Assembly: GCF_937873925.1 (NCBI RefSeq)
Contig: NZ_CALNAT010000122.1
Coordinates: 1 to 25,783 of the forward strand
DNA: 25,783 nt
Direction of reading: 5' to 3'
Origin: an uncultured Proteiniphilum sp.
GTDB taxonomy: Bacteria; Bacteroidota; Bacteroidia; Bacteroidales; Dysgonomonadaceae
This document shows, piece after piece, positions 7,540 through 15,265 of this stretch. Under the pieces are notes generated by a model. The model was not told where the DNA came from. It did no database searches and worked only from the letters and a program-made list of their open reading frames with translations. The translations under genes and the position numbers were made by a program. Positions within the stretch are counted from its first letter, which is position 1, and the number at the start of each line of letters is the position of its first letter.

Positions 7540-8802
7540 ATGAACGAAAAGACGCTCGAAAAACTGAAAATTCTTGCCGATGCCGCCAAGTACGACGTAT
7601 CCTGCGCATCGAGCGGTACCTCGCGTAACAACGTGCAGGGAGGGATCGGTACGGCGGCAGGGTGGGGTATTTGCCACAGCTTTACTCCTGACGGACGTTG
7701 TATTTCATTGTTTAAGATACTGCTTACCAACCATTGCATCTACGATTGCGCCTATTGCGGCAATCGCCGCAGTAACGACGTGAAGCGCACGGCTTTCACA
7801 GCGGAAGAACTCGCGGAGCTGACCGTTGAATTTTATCGCCGTAATTATATCGAAGGACTATTTCTCAGTTCGGGCGTGATACGTAATCCCGACTATACGA
7901 TGGAGCGCATGGTGCGTGTGGTGAAACTATTGCGCGAGGTGTATCGCTTCAACGGATACATCCATATGAAAACCATCCCCGGTGCAAGTAACGAGTTGAT
8001 CGCCCAGGCCGGGGTATTGGCCGACCGCATGAGCGTGAATCTCGAAATCCCGTCGGAACAGAACCTGAAGTTGCTTGCACCCGAAAAGGATTATCCCAGC
8101 GTGTTCGCGCCCATGCGGTTTATCCAGCAGGGAATGCTTGAAAGCGCTGAAGACCGCAAAAAATTCCGCTCGGCACCTAAATTCGTACCTGCAGGACAGA
8201 GCACCCAGGTGATCATCGGCGCTACCCCCGACAATGATAAACAGATCCTCTCGCTGGCTTCGGCATTATACAAACGACCTTCTTTCAAACGGGTCTATTA
8301 TTCGGGTTATATTCCCGTAAACACCGGCGACAGCCGCCTGCCCGTGCTGGCCAAGCCCCCGCTGGTGCGCGAGAACCGGCTGTACCAGGCCGATTGGCTG
8401 ATGCGGTTCTACGATTTCAAGGCCGGCGAATTGGTGGATGACTTACATCCGGACCTGGATCTGGATATCGATCCGAAGATGGGATGGGCGCTGCGCCATC
8501 CGGAATTCTTCCCGGTCGATGTGAATACGGCACCTTACGAAATGATCCTCCGCGTGCCGGGTATCGGTGTGAAATCGGCCGGACTGATTGTTACCTCGCG
8601 GCACTATGGCAGATTGAACTCAGCGCAACTTAAGAAGATAGGTGTGGTAATGAAGCGTGCGCAGTATTTTATTGTGTGCCGCGAATTGCCTATGCAAACC
8701 GTGAACGAACTTACGCCGCAATATGTCCGCCGTCAGGTGTCGCAAAAGCAGAAGAAAGCCACGGCGGAACTCTTGCAGTATGCAATCGAGTGGGGAGAGT
8801 AA
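7540..8802 (+). CDS. Putative DNA modification/repair radical SAM protein with helix-hairpin-helix domain
   Basis: This is a 420-residue radical SAM enzyme. The 4Fe-4S motif is CIYDCAYC (Cys66, Cys70, Cys73), preceded by LFKILLTNHC, with SSGVIRNPDYT downstream. A C-terminal helix-hairpin-helix (about 328-372, VPGIGVKSA at 339-347) implies contact with DNA. This architecture matches the family described as 'putative DNA modification/repair radical SAM protein', which is regularly paired with a DUF4130 protein, exactly the next gene here. The chemistry and substrate are unknown; repair or modification of a base is an inference from the domains. ATG 7540 gives the expected N-terminus. The downstream partner starts about 117 nt later. 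Confidence 0.88.
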   Translation: MNEKTLEKLKILADAAKYDVSCASSGTSRNNVQGGIGTAAGWGICHSFTPDGRCISLFKILLTNHCIYDCAYCGNRRSNDVKRTAFTAEELAELTVEFYRRNYIEGLFLSSGVIRNPDYTMERMVRVVKLLREVYRFNGYIHMKTIPGASNELIAQAGVLADRMSVNLEIPSEQNLKLLAPEKDYPSVFAPMRFIQQGMLESAEDRKKFRSAPKFVPAGQSTQVIIGATPDNDKQILSLASALYKRPSFKRVYYSGYIPVNTGDSRLPVLAKPPLVRENRLYQADWLMRFYDFKAGELVDDLHPDLDLDIDPKMGWALRHPEFFPVDVNTAPYEMILRVPGIGVKSAGLIVTSRHYGRLNSAQLKKIGVVMKRAQYFIVCRELPMQTVNELTPQYVRRQVSQKQKKATAELLQYAIEWGE

Positions 8803-8843
8803 GTGGTGCGGTGGAATGGTGACTAGATTGATGAGGTTGACTG

Positions 8844-8882
8844 GGAATCTTGAATCTGAAATTTTAAATCTTGAAATCCAGG
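8844..8882 (+). repeat. Degenerate copy of the ATTCAAR heptamer repeat (reverse orientation)
   Basis: In the gap between the radical SAM gene and its partner lies GAATCTTGAATCTGAAATTT followed by TAAATCTTGAAATC. This is the reverse complement of the ATTCAAG heptamer tract found perfectly repeated at 15221-15265. Copies here are imperfect. It appears to be a member of the same intergenic repeat family. Confidence 0.55.
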
Positions 8883-8919
8883 AAGAGATAATGGAATGGA
8901 GGAAGGGGAAAATAATAAG

Positions 8920-9684
8920 ATGATCGTTTTTGTGTATGATAAGACCCTCGACGGATTACTCTCATGCGTCTTTTTCGCATATGAGCAGAAGAAATTTCCC
9001 GAACTGATCCTTTCGGAATCCGATCCAAAGCCTTTATTTGCGGATGAACGGTATTACGTGATCGCCGAAAAGGAAAAATCGATCCGCGTGTGGAAAGCAT
9101 TGGAAAAAAAACTGTCGAAATTCGCACAGAACATGGTGTTGAGTGTCTGGTTATCGGAGTTACCGGAAACAGCCATGCTGCTGTTCCGGTATATCCGTAA
9201 GAATATCGATCATCCGCAGGGGATAGAGATGAATTTCGGAGATGACGATGTGCTCCGCATCAAGGATATCGCGCAGAAAGTAGGCACCGATGCCCGGAAG
9301 CTGATCCAGTTCATACGTTTTCAGGAGACGGCAGACGGCATCTGGTTCGCCCCGGTTTCACCGCGTTATAATGTGCTTTCACTGATCGCCCCGCATTTCA
9401 GGTCACGTTATGCCGGTCAGCCCTGGATCATTTACGATACCATGCGCAATACCGGTCTGTACTACGATACGCGTAGGGTGCAGGAAATTTCTTTCGCACA
9501 GGAAGATCTTGCGGAGCTGAAATCAGACAGACTTGATACTGGAAAACTCTCGGACGAAGAGGCCTTTTTTCAGAAAATGTGGAAAGAGTACTTTCAGAGC
9601 ATCACCATTAAAGAGCGTATCAACCTTAAACTGCAACGCCAATATATGCCGAAACGGTACTGGAAATACCTCCCGGAAATATAG
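8920..9684 (+). CDS. DUF4130 family DNA metabolism protein, partner of the radical SAM protein
   Basis: This is a 254-residue protein beginning MIVFVYDKTLDGLLSCVFFAYE, the usual start of the 'probable DNA metabolism protein' family (DUF4130), and carrying ADGIWFAPVSPRYNVL and HFRSRYAGQPWIIYDTMRNTGLYYD later in the domain. Family members are often fused to, or encoded near, a uracil-DNA-glycosylase-like domain; here the protein ends after the DUF4130 part and no glycosylase gene is in the window. ATG 8920 is preferred to ATG 8896 because it matches the family N-terminus and has GGAGGAAGGGG upstream. It most likely works with the preceding radical SAM protein on a nucleic-acid substrate. Biochemical function is unknown. 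Confidence 0.85.
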   Translation: MIVFVYDKTLDGLLSCVFFAYEQKKFPELILSESDPKPLFADERYYVIAEKEKSIRVWKALEKKLSKFAQNMVLSVWLSELPETAMLLFRYIRKNIDHPQGIEMNFGDDDVLRIKDIAQKVGTDARKLIQFIRFQETADGIWFAPVSPRYNVLSLIAPHFRSRYAGQPWIIYDTMRNTGLYYDTRRVQEISFAQEDLAELKSDRLDTGKLSDEEAFFQKMWKEYFQSITIKERINLKLQRQYMPKRYWKYLPEI

Positions 9685-9799
9685 TGATTTTTCTGTAAAT
9701 TACCGGTTACCGTATTCCGGGGGTGTTACTGGATCACCGTTTTGGGCAATTTGTTTTGATCTGCTCACTCCGGACAACAGGACAACTCTCTCGTAGATC

Positions 9800-10216
9800 T
9801 TACTTGTTTTTCAGCAAATCGCGGATCTCCGTAAGCAGTGTTTCTTCCTTGGTCGATTCCGGAGGGGGTGCGGGAACTTCCTCTTTTTTCCGTTTCAGAG
9901 AATTTATTGCCTTGATTACCATAAAAATGGCTGTACCGATGATCAGGAAATCAACGACCGTCTGAATGAAAGCGCCGTAATTCCAGGTAACAGCAGGCTT
10001 AACCACTTCCGCTCCTTCCATTACCGCCTGTCTTAACACAAGTTTCAGGTCTCCGAATTGTCCCTGATCTGAGATTAAAGCGAGCGGTGGCATAAGGATG
10101 TCGTTTACGAAAGAGGTGACTATCTTCCCGAAAGCGGCACCGATCACGATACCCACGGCCATGTCTACCACGCTGCCGCGCATTAAGAATTCTTTTAGTT
10201 CTGATCTGAATGACAT
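9800..10216 (-). CDS. mscL: Large-conductance mechanosensitive channel MscL
   Basis: This inner-membrane channel opens under high membrane tension to release solutes on hypo-osmotic shock. The 138-residue protein has the amphipathic N-helix (SFRSELKEFLMRGSVVDMAVG), TM1 with GIVIGAAFGKIVTSFVNDILMPP (22-44), a periplasmic loop, TM2 (about 83-105) and a cytoplasmic tail ending in a helix. ATG 10216 gives the conserved MSFRSELKEF start; a GTG at 10249 would add 11 atypical residues. Its leader contains a 21-bp sequence shared with that of the DUF1080 lipoprotein gene (see 10299-10326). It converges on the DUF4130 gene with no obvious terminator in the 115-nt gap. Confidence 0.94.
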   Translation of the reverse strand: MSFRSELKEFLMRGSVVDMAVGIVIGAAFGKIVTSFVNDILMPPLALISDQGQFGDLKLVLRQAVMEGAEVVKPAVTWNYGAFIQTVVDFLIIGTAIFMVIKAINSLKRKKEEVPAPPPESTKEETLLTEIRDLLKNK

Positions 10217-10261
10217 AGTTTTTTGATTAATTGGGTTGAAAAAGTTCACTGAGGTTAGTCG

Positions 10262-10326
10262 TTATCTCGTATGGCATAGTCCAAGCAAACTTGTTCTCTG
10301 CTCATTTAGCTTAACGAAAACGTTCC
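10262..10326. promoter_or_regulatory. Shared intergenic element upstream of mscL (copy 1)
   Basis: The segment carries TGCTCATTTAGCTTAACGAA at 10299-10318 and GCTTAACGAAAACGTTCC at 10309-10326. Twenty of 21 bases at 10299-10319 are identical to 13480-13500. Read on the minus strand, the element lies just downstream of a -7-like TTCCTTTGC and about 95 nt before the mscL ATG, so it would fall in the early mscL leader. This suggests a common leader element or operator. Confidence 0.6.
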
Positions 10327-10339
10327 TTTTGCAAAGGAA
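10323..10339. promoter_or_regulatory. Short perfect inverted repeat overlapping the mscL -7-like box
   Basis: TTCCTTT (10323-10329) pairs perfectly with AAAGGAA (10333-10339) around a 3-nt loop. On the minus strand the right arm and loop form TTCCTTTGC, one mismatch from TAnnTTTGC. It lies between the ctlX stop and mscL. There is no T-run after it on the minus strand, so an operator or promoter role seems more likely than termination. Confidence 0.4.
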
Positions 10340-10365
10340 ATAAAAAAAATGTAAATGACAACAAT

Positions 10366-11268
10366 TTAATAAAAAATCTCCGCCAGCATGCAACGCGCCG
10401 ATCCTCCTCCGTTTGCCTCGATGGTTGATAGCGGGGCGGCCAGGATGGTGTTGTACGTGGAAATGACGGTCTCCTGTACGGTAGTCAGGGCATTACGGGC
10501 GGACGTGGACATCACCATGATGGGGTGGCCGTTCCTGCTCTTTACTTCGAGCATATTTCCCGCGAAACGGGCTACCTGCTCCAAAGAGATATCGACAATA
10601 ACCTTTCCTGCGGAGGTCAGTCTGGAAACCACCTTCCGCCTTTCATCCTTATCTGTGACCGACTCAAGGCAGACAATGGCCACCTGGGTGCCCACTGCCA
10701 TCATCACATTGGTGTGGTAGATGAGGTTCCCCTTTTTGTCGGTCGCGTTGAACACCACTGCGTCATAATTCAATCGTGAACAAAAGTCCGCCAGCACTTT
10801 CTCCGAAGTGCGGGGTGAACGGCAACAGTACGCAATCCGTTTATCGCGGTCGAGCACCATGCTTCCTGTCCCTTCCAGGAACTCACCCTCTTTTTCCCAA
10901 TGGGTGAGATCGATCACTTTGCGGTGATCGATTTTCCGGGTCAGCAAGTCCAGTACTTCCGGTTTTCTTTCCAGCCGGCGGTTTTCGGCGAACATTGGAT
11001 AAAGCACCAATTCACCGGAGAGATGCGACGAAAACCAGTTATTGGGGAAAACGGAATCGGGAGTCCATGGGGCAGGTGTGTCCTGGACAACCAACACGTC
11101 TACATCTTTACCTCGGAGTTGAGTCACGAAAGCGTCGAACTCTTCAAGCGCTTTGACAGCCACCGGACCCGGCGCCGCCGGCTGCTGAAAATAGTTGTTC
11201 TGCGCCGTCTCCTCATTGAAAGCAAACCTGAAGGGGCGAACCATGAGTATCTTTGATGTTGTTTGCAT
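10366..11268 (-). CDS. ctlX: Citrulline utilization hydrolase CtlX (arginine deiminase/amidinotransferase fold)
   Basis: This is a 300-residue member of the guanidino-group-modifying superfamily. Landmarks are TPDSVFPNNWFS (69-80), EGTGSMVLDR (132-141, acidic catalytic residue), YHTNVMM with His185, and GGGSARCMLAEIF with the nucleophilic Cys293 near the C-terminus. The CtlX group is assigned to citrulline hydrolysis to ornithine, CO2 and ammonia. The neighbour upstream in the same direction is ornithine aminotransferase, which would consume the ornithine, so the context supports this role. N-terminal MRPFRFAFNEETAQNNYFQ-type sequence fits the family. Another superfamily activity (such as dimethylarginine hydrolysis) cannot be excluded from sequence alone. 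Confidence 0.85.
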   Translation of the reverse strand: MQTTSKILMVRPFRFAFNEETAQNNYFQQPAAPGPVAVKALEEFDAFVTQLRGKDVDVLVVQDTPAPWTPDSVFPNNWFSSHLSGELVLYPMFAENRRLERKPEVLDLLTRKIDHRKVIDLTHWEKEGEFLEGTGSMVLDRDKRIAYCCRSPRTSEKVLADFCSRLNYDAVVFNATDKKGNLIYHTNVMMAVGTQVAIVCLESVTDKDERRKVVSRLTSAGKVIVDISLEQVARFAGNMLEVKSRNGHPIMVMSTSARNALTTVQETVISTYNTILAAPLSTIEANGGGSARCMLAEIFY

Positions 11269-11416
11269 AAAATCAGATTATTAGGACCAAGATAATGGAT
11301 GCAATCATTTGTTATCCGTGCTTCGCATGTTATTCACTTACACTGGATGTTTTCGATAAATGAACAGAGGCAAAACTTGTTCACAACCCCTGAATTTACG
11401 AAATAAATTTGAATTA
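11269..11416. promoter_or_regulatory. Gap between rocD and ctlX with a reverse-oriented motif copy
   Basis: This 148-nt AT-rich gap holds, on the minus strand, CATTTATCGAAAACATCC (11362-11345) preceded by CCTCTGTT. This resembles CTCTGCTCATTTA...CGAAAACGTTCC at 10296-10326 with five bases missing. A -7-like TATCTTGG on the minus strand lies about 30 nt before the ctlX start. ctlX may therefore have its own promoter besides read-through from rocD. No terminator hairpin was found. Confidence 0.42.
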
Positions 11417-12667
11417 CTATTGAATTATCGGTTGAACAGATTCCAATGATTTGATCGATTCTTTGATGATCTCGATCGCTTCTTTCAATTCCTCTTCCGT
11501 GATCACTAAGGGCGGTGCAAAACGGATAATGTGATCATGGGTCGGTTTTGCCAGCAGACCGTTTTCGGCCATCTTCAGGCAAACATCCCACGCATGCTTA
11601 CCATTGTAAGGCCCGACCACAACAGCATTAAGCAATCCCTTGCCCCTTATCTGCCTGATGAAAGGGCTTTCTATTTTCTTTATCTCTTCCCGGAATACCC
11701 GGCCCAGATATTCGGCTTTTTCTGCCAGTTTTTCCTCTTTCACTACTTCCAGTGCAGCGGTTGCCACCTTGCAGGCCAGAGGGAATCCGCCGAAAGTGGA
11801 TCCGTGCTGCCCGGGTCTGACGGTGAGCATGATCGCATCGTCGGCCAGGACTGCCGATACGGGGAGTACGCCGCCCGAGATGGCCTTTCCGAGGATCACA
11901 ATATCGGGACGGACATCTTCATGGTCGCAGCAGAGTTTCCTGCCGGTGCGGGCGATGCCTGTCTGCACTTCATCGGCAATGAAGAGCACATGGTGTTCTT
12001 TACAGAGTTCGTAACAGTTCTTCAGATACCCGTCGTCCGGCACGTTTACGCCCGCTTCCCCCTGAATAGGTTCGACCAGGAATCCTGCAATTGAATCCGC
12101 TTTCTCTTCCAGAAGGGAGGCAAGAGCTTCCGGATCGTTGTAGGGAATGACCTCGAAGCCGGGGGTGTAGGGCCCGTAATCGGCACGGGCATCGGGATCG
12201 GTAGAAACGGAGACAATAGAGATGGTCCTTCCGTGGAAATTGCCTTCACACGCCACAATAAGCGCTTCGTTTTCGGGGATTCCCTTTTTAAGATAACCCC
12301 ATTTCCGGGCCAGTTTCAGCGCTGTTTCCACCGCTTCGGCGCCGCTGTTCATCGGCAGCACCTTATCATATCCAAAATAGTGGTGGATAAATTTTTCGTA
12401 GGGCCCCAACGTATCGTTGTGAAAAGCGCGTGAAGTAAGGCAAAGCTTCTCGGCCTGCTCTTTCAGCGCCCCAACGATCTTAGGGTGGCAGTGCCCCTGG
12501 TTCACCGCAGAGTAGGCCGACAGGAAATCGAAATATCTTTTTCCGTCCACGTCCCAGACATAACATCCCTTCCCGCGGGACAGCACCACCGGTAGGGGAT
12601 GGTAGTTGTGTGCCCCGTATTCCTCTTCCAGGTCGATAAATTGTTGTGTTGCGCCTGATACCTTCAT
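11417..12667 (-). CDS. rocD: Ornithine--oxo-acid aminotransferase
   Basis: This cytoplasmic PLP enzyme transfers the delta-amino group of ornithine to 2-oxoglutarate, giving glutamate 5-semialdehyde. The 416-residue fold-type-I class III aminotransferase shows NSGAEAVE (107-114), EGNFHGRT (141-148), the DEVQTGIARTG motif (232-242) and the PLP-binding Lys261 in ILGKAISGG. The N-terminal EYGAHNYHPLPVVLSRGKG and SAYSAVNQGHCHP are characteristic of ornithine rather than acetylornithine or GABA enzymes. It is 61 nt downstream of the DUF1080 lipoprotein gene on the same strand and upstream of ctlX, making a citrulline/ornithine catabolic pair. Confidence 0.94.
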   Translation of the reverse strand: MKVSGATQQFIDLEEEYGAHNYHPLPVVLSRGKGCYVWDVDGKRYFDFLSAYSAVNQGHCHPKIVGALKEQAEKLCLTSRAFHNDTLGPYEKFIHHYFGYDKVLPMNSGAEAVETALKLARKWGYLKKGIPENEALIVACEGNFHGRTISIVSVSTDPDARADYGPYTPGFEVIPYNDPEALASLLEEKADSIAGFLVEPIQGEAGVNVPDDGYLKNCYELCKEHHVLFIADEVQTGIARTGRKLCCDHEDVRPDIVILGKAISGGVLPVSAVLADDAIMLTVRPGQHGSTFGGFPLACKVATAALEVVKEEKLAEKAEYLGRVFREEIKKIESPFIRQIRGKGLLNAVVVGPYNGKHAWDVCLKMAENGLLAKPTHDHIIRFAPPLVITEEELKEAIEIIKESIKSLESVQPIIQ

Positions 12668-12728
12668 AATAATGATTATATGGTTGCTTTACTCCTCTTT
12701 TACCCGCTTTCCCTGTTTGTCGTTGTTG

Positions 12729-13367
12729 CTATGCCTCCCGCAGTACCAGGTTCCGGAACTGCACCTCTTTGCCTTCGCTCTGGAGGCCTATATGTCCTTC
12801 TTTTATCTTGCTGGTAGCTTCATTTTGCAACACATCGTTGACAAAAACCGAAACAGCACCGTCTATCATTGTGATCCGCATTTTGTTCCATTCTCCGGCG
12901 GGTTTCTCACTCGAAGGGTGCAGTTTGTCGATGACGGGAAATTTCGGACGCTCCGTAACCCCCGCGGGCAACGTATATTCGTTCAGATCCGAACCGTTCA
13001 GCAACACGAAATCTCCTGCCCGTCCGGTCATCAACTGGCATTCTATCCCTTTGGGGAACGGATTCGCAGGATCTTCTATCAGAATGAAAACGCCGCTGTT
13101 GCTCTCTTCTTCCGGCCACCGGTATTCCAGTTCGAGGGTAAAATCACGGTATTTATCCTTTGTGTACATATAACCGAGCGGTTCGCCTTTCACTGCGATC
13201 ACTCCCTCTTCAACCGCGAATACCTGGTCTCCCGGAACCGCATTGTTTTCGACGACAAAATTCCAGTTTGACAGATCTTTACCGTTGAAAATTTTACCGG
13301 ATTGTTGTGCACAACCTGTTGCCAAAAGGACGAACAGGACAATAATTGATAGTTTTGTTGTTTGCAT
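12729..13367 (-). CDS. DUF1080 family lipoprotein (3-keto-disaccharide hydrolase-like), paralogue 2
   Basis: This is a 212-residue lipoprotein with a clear lipobox LATGC (Cys19) followed by one DUF1080 domain. It carries GKIFNGKDLSNWNF at the start, ESNSGVFILIEDPANPFPKGIECQL centrally and VQFRNLVLREA at the end. The family includes hydrolases of 3-keto-sugars, but specific activity is not shown here. It differs clearly from the first paralogue at 4298, which has an ordinary signal peptide. It begins a minus-strand run with rocD 61 nt downstream, although no metabolic link is evident. Its leader contains the shared 13433-13507 element and the gene has a perfect TATATTTGC -7 box. Confidence 0.87.
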   Translation of the reverse strand: MQTTKLSIIVLFVLLATGCAQQSGKIFNGKDLSNWNFVVENNAVPGDQVFAVEEGVIAVKGEPLGYMYTKDKYRDFTLELEYRWPEEESNSGVFILIEDPANPFPKGIECQLMTGRAGDFVLLNGSDLNEYTLPAGVTERPKFPVIDKLHPSSEKPAGEWNKMRITMIDGAVSVFVNDVLQNEATSKIKEGHIGLQSEGKEVQFRNLVLREA

Positions 13368-13432
13368 CGGGATTAATTTAGATTTTTATATTTATATTCG
13401 ATTTCATCTTTAAACTGTTTTAATTTTTTATT

Positions 13433-13507
13433 GCTTATCGAAATAGTTCCCCCTATGGTACAGGATAAGCATTATCCTTTGCTCATTTAACTTAACGAAA
13501 TAGTTGG
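13433..13507. promoter_or_regulatory. Shared intergenic element with two direct motif repeats (copy 2)
   Basis: CTTATCGAAATAGTT (13434-13448) and CTTAACGAAATAGTT (13491-13505) are 14/15 identical direct repeats, 57 bp apart. Between them, 13480-13500 matches 10299-10319 at 20 of 21 positions. The first repeat also matches 18032-18049 upstream of the cysteine-rich protein gene. Read on the minus strand, the element lies immediately downstream of TATATTTGC and so within the first part of the leader of the DUF1080 lipoprotein gene. Confidence 0.62.
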
Positions 13508-13514
13508 TGTAACT

Positions 13515-13523
13515 GCAAATATA
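13515..13523 (-). promoter_or_regulatory. -7 box for the DUF1080 lipoprotein gene
   Basis: The minus strand reads TATATTTGC, an exact TAnnTTTGC Bacteroidota -7 element, about 150 nt upstream of ATG 13367. The -33 box is weak. The resulting long leader contains the shared repeat element. Confidence 0.55.
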
Positions 13524-13604
13524 ACCTTTTTTTATAGATAACCGGAGGGAAAATCTGTAAAATTTTCGTTACCCGGTACGGAGTCCCCAAAAAAAGTAAA
13601 AAAA

Positions 13605-13635
13605 TTGTGAGATACGTCGGAAATAGATACATTTG
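13605..13635 (+). promoter_or_regulatory. Promoter for porX (TTG-N20-TACATTTG)
   Basis: TTG at 13605-13607 is separated by 20 nt from TACATTTG (13628-13635), a good match to the Bacteroidota promoter. Transcription would start near 13641, leaving a leader of about 35 nt to ATG 13676. This argues against translation from the GTG at 13607, which would be part of the -33 box. Confidence 0.6.
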
Positions 13636-13675
13636 TTCGATTTCTGATAACAAGTGGATAAAAGGACTCAAACGG

Positions 13676-15220
13676 ATGGTCAAAGGACGGCTGCTCTGGG
13701 TGGATGATGAGATAGATCTTCTGAAACCGTACATTCTTTTTCTGGAGGAGAAAGGGTATGGGACGCAGTGTGTCAATAACGGCCGGGAAGCAATTGAATT
13801 ATGCCGTTCGCAGCGGTTCGATATTGTTTTTCTGGATGAGCAGATGCCCGGCCTGTCGGGCCTGGAAACCCTCGCCGAACTCCATTCATCCTATCCCGAA
13901 ATACCCGTGGTAATGGTTACCAAGAGCGAGGATGAAGGTATTATGAACCAGGCTATCGGGAAGAAAATAACCGATTACCTTATTAAACCGGTTAATCCCA
14001 ATCAGGTGCTGATGAGTATCAAGAAGATCCTTGAGCAGGATGAACGCATGACGGAGGCCGTCACCCGGGAATACCGGGATCTGTTCAACCCTTTGATCGC
14101 GGAGATAGAGGATTGCCGTACGGCTGACGATTGGATATCCGTTTATAAGAAACTGGTATTTTGGGAGCTGAAGCTGGACCAGACACAGAACCCGATGCGT
14201 GAGATACTGGCGACGCAAAAAGCCGAAGCGAATCACCTCTTCTCGAAATTTATCCGGAAGAACTATGAAAAGTGGATCATAGAGGGTACCGGGCGTCCTG
14301 TGATGAGCCCCGACCTGTTTGAACGATTTGTATTCCCGGCCGTCGACAAGGGGGAGAAGCTCTTTTTCATTCTGATCGATAATTTCCGGTTCGACCAGTG
14401 GCAGATCGTGAAAGATATTGCCGGCGAATTCTTTACCTGTAGGGAAGATATTTATTATTCAATCCTGCCCACAGCTACGCCCTATGCGAGAAACTCCCTC
14501 TTTTCGGGGCTGATGCCGAAACAGTTGTCGGAGATGTTCCCCGGTCTTTGGGTGGATGAATCTGAGGATGAAGGAAAGAACCTGCATGAAGAGTCGTTCC
14601 TTAAGGCCCATTTGGAGCGGCAGGGGAGAAGCTGCTGCTTTTCCTATCATAAGATCAACAGGAATCAGGAAGGAGAAAGGTTAGTCGCCCGGTTTCCGGA
14701 ACTGCAAAAATACGACCTGAACCTGCTGGTATTTAATTTTATCGATCTCCTCTCCCATACGCGTACAGAGTCGAGGATGATCAGGGAACTTGCGGCCGAT
14801 GAGTCCGCTTATCGTTCACTGACCAGATCGTGGTTCCTGCATTCTCCCTTACCGGCATTACTGGGAAAAATAGCAGAGAGAGGCTATAGGGTTGTGCTTA
14901 CCACCGATCATGGTTCCATACGCGTGAAAAATGGCGTGAAAGTGATCGGCGACAGGGAAACCGGTGTAAACCTTCGCTATAAATTGGGTAAGAATCTGGG
15001 TTATGATCCCAAAGGCTTGTTCGACATCGTCCGCCCCGAAAATGTCGGATTACCGGCTCCCAATATGAGTACGCGCTATATCTTTGCACTGAATGACGAT
15101 TTTTTTGTTTATCCGAACAACTACAATCACTATCAGTCCTATTATGAAGATACTTTTCAGCACGGAGGTGTCTCCATGGAGGAGATGCTGGTCCCTGTGG
15201 TAACGCTTACGGCGAAATAA
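13676..15220 (+). CDS. porX: PorX, response regulator with PglZ domain (type IX secretion regulator)
   Basis: PorX is a two-component regulator that, with the PorY kinase and an ECF sigma factor, controls type IX secretion genes in Bacteroidota. The 514-residue protein has a receiver domain (about 4-120; DDE at 10-12, phospho-acceptor Asp54 in VFLDEQMPG, Lys104 in LIKPVNP). A helical linker follows, then an alkaline-phosphatase-superfamily PglZ domain (about 225-510) with LIDNFRFDQW, the Thr-containing SILPTATPYARNSLFSG (263-278), TTDHGS (409-414) and QHGGVSMEEM (495-504). These match the zinc-binding, nucleotide-hydrolysing core known for PorX. ATG 13676 gives the conserved RLLWVDDE start. 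The histidine kinase gene is not in this window. Confidence 0.93.
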   Translation: MVKGRLLWVDDEIDLLKPYILFLEEKGYGTQCVNNGREAIELCRSQRFDIVFLDEQMPGLSGLETLAELHSSYPEIPVVMVTKSEDEGIMNQAIGKKITDYLIKPVNPNQVLMSIKKILEQDERMTEAVTREYRDLFNPLIAEIEDCRTADDWISVYKKLVFWELKLDQTQNPMREILATQKAEANHLFSKFIRKNYEKWIIEGTGRPVMSPDLFERFVFPAVDKGEKLFFILIDNFRFDQWQIVKDIAGEFFTCREDIYYSILPTATPYARNSLFSGLMPKQLSEMFPGLWVDESEDEGKNLHEESFLKAHLERQGRSCCFSYHKINRNQEGERLVARFPELQKYDLNLLVFNFIDLLSHTRTESRMIRELAADESAYRSLTRSWFLHSPLPALLGKIAERGYRVVLTTDHGSIRVKNGVKVIGDRETGVNLRYKLGKNLGYDPKGLFDIVRPENVGLPAPNMSTRYIFALNDDFFVYPNNYNHYQSYYEDTFQHGGVSMEEMLVPVVTLTAK

Positions 15221-15265
15221 ATTCAAGATTCAAGATTCAAGATTCAAAATTCAAAATTCAAGATT
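15221..15265 (+). repeat. Perfect tandem heptamer array ATTCAAR (six copies)
   Basis: Directly after the porX stop codon (15218-15220) lie six head-to-tail heptamers, ATTCAAG three times, ATTCAAA twice and ATTCAAG once, followed by a partial ATT. There is no insertion between stop codon and array. A degenerate reverse-oriented relative lies at 8844-8882. Confidence 0.85.

Noticed and set aside
9685..9799. Possible terminator (GGTG...CACC) between the DUF4130 gene and mscL
   Set aside because: The stem is only four base pairs and is not followed by a clean T-run.
13607..13675. GTG start for porX giving 23 extra residues
   Set aside because: The GTG overlaps the -33 part of a good promoter and the extra residues are not part of the conserved PorX start.
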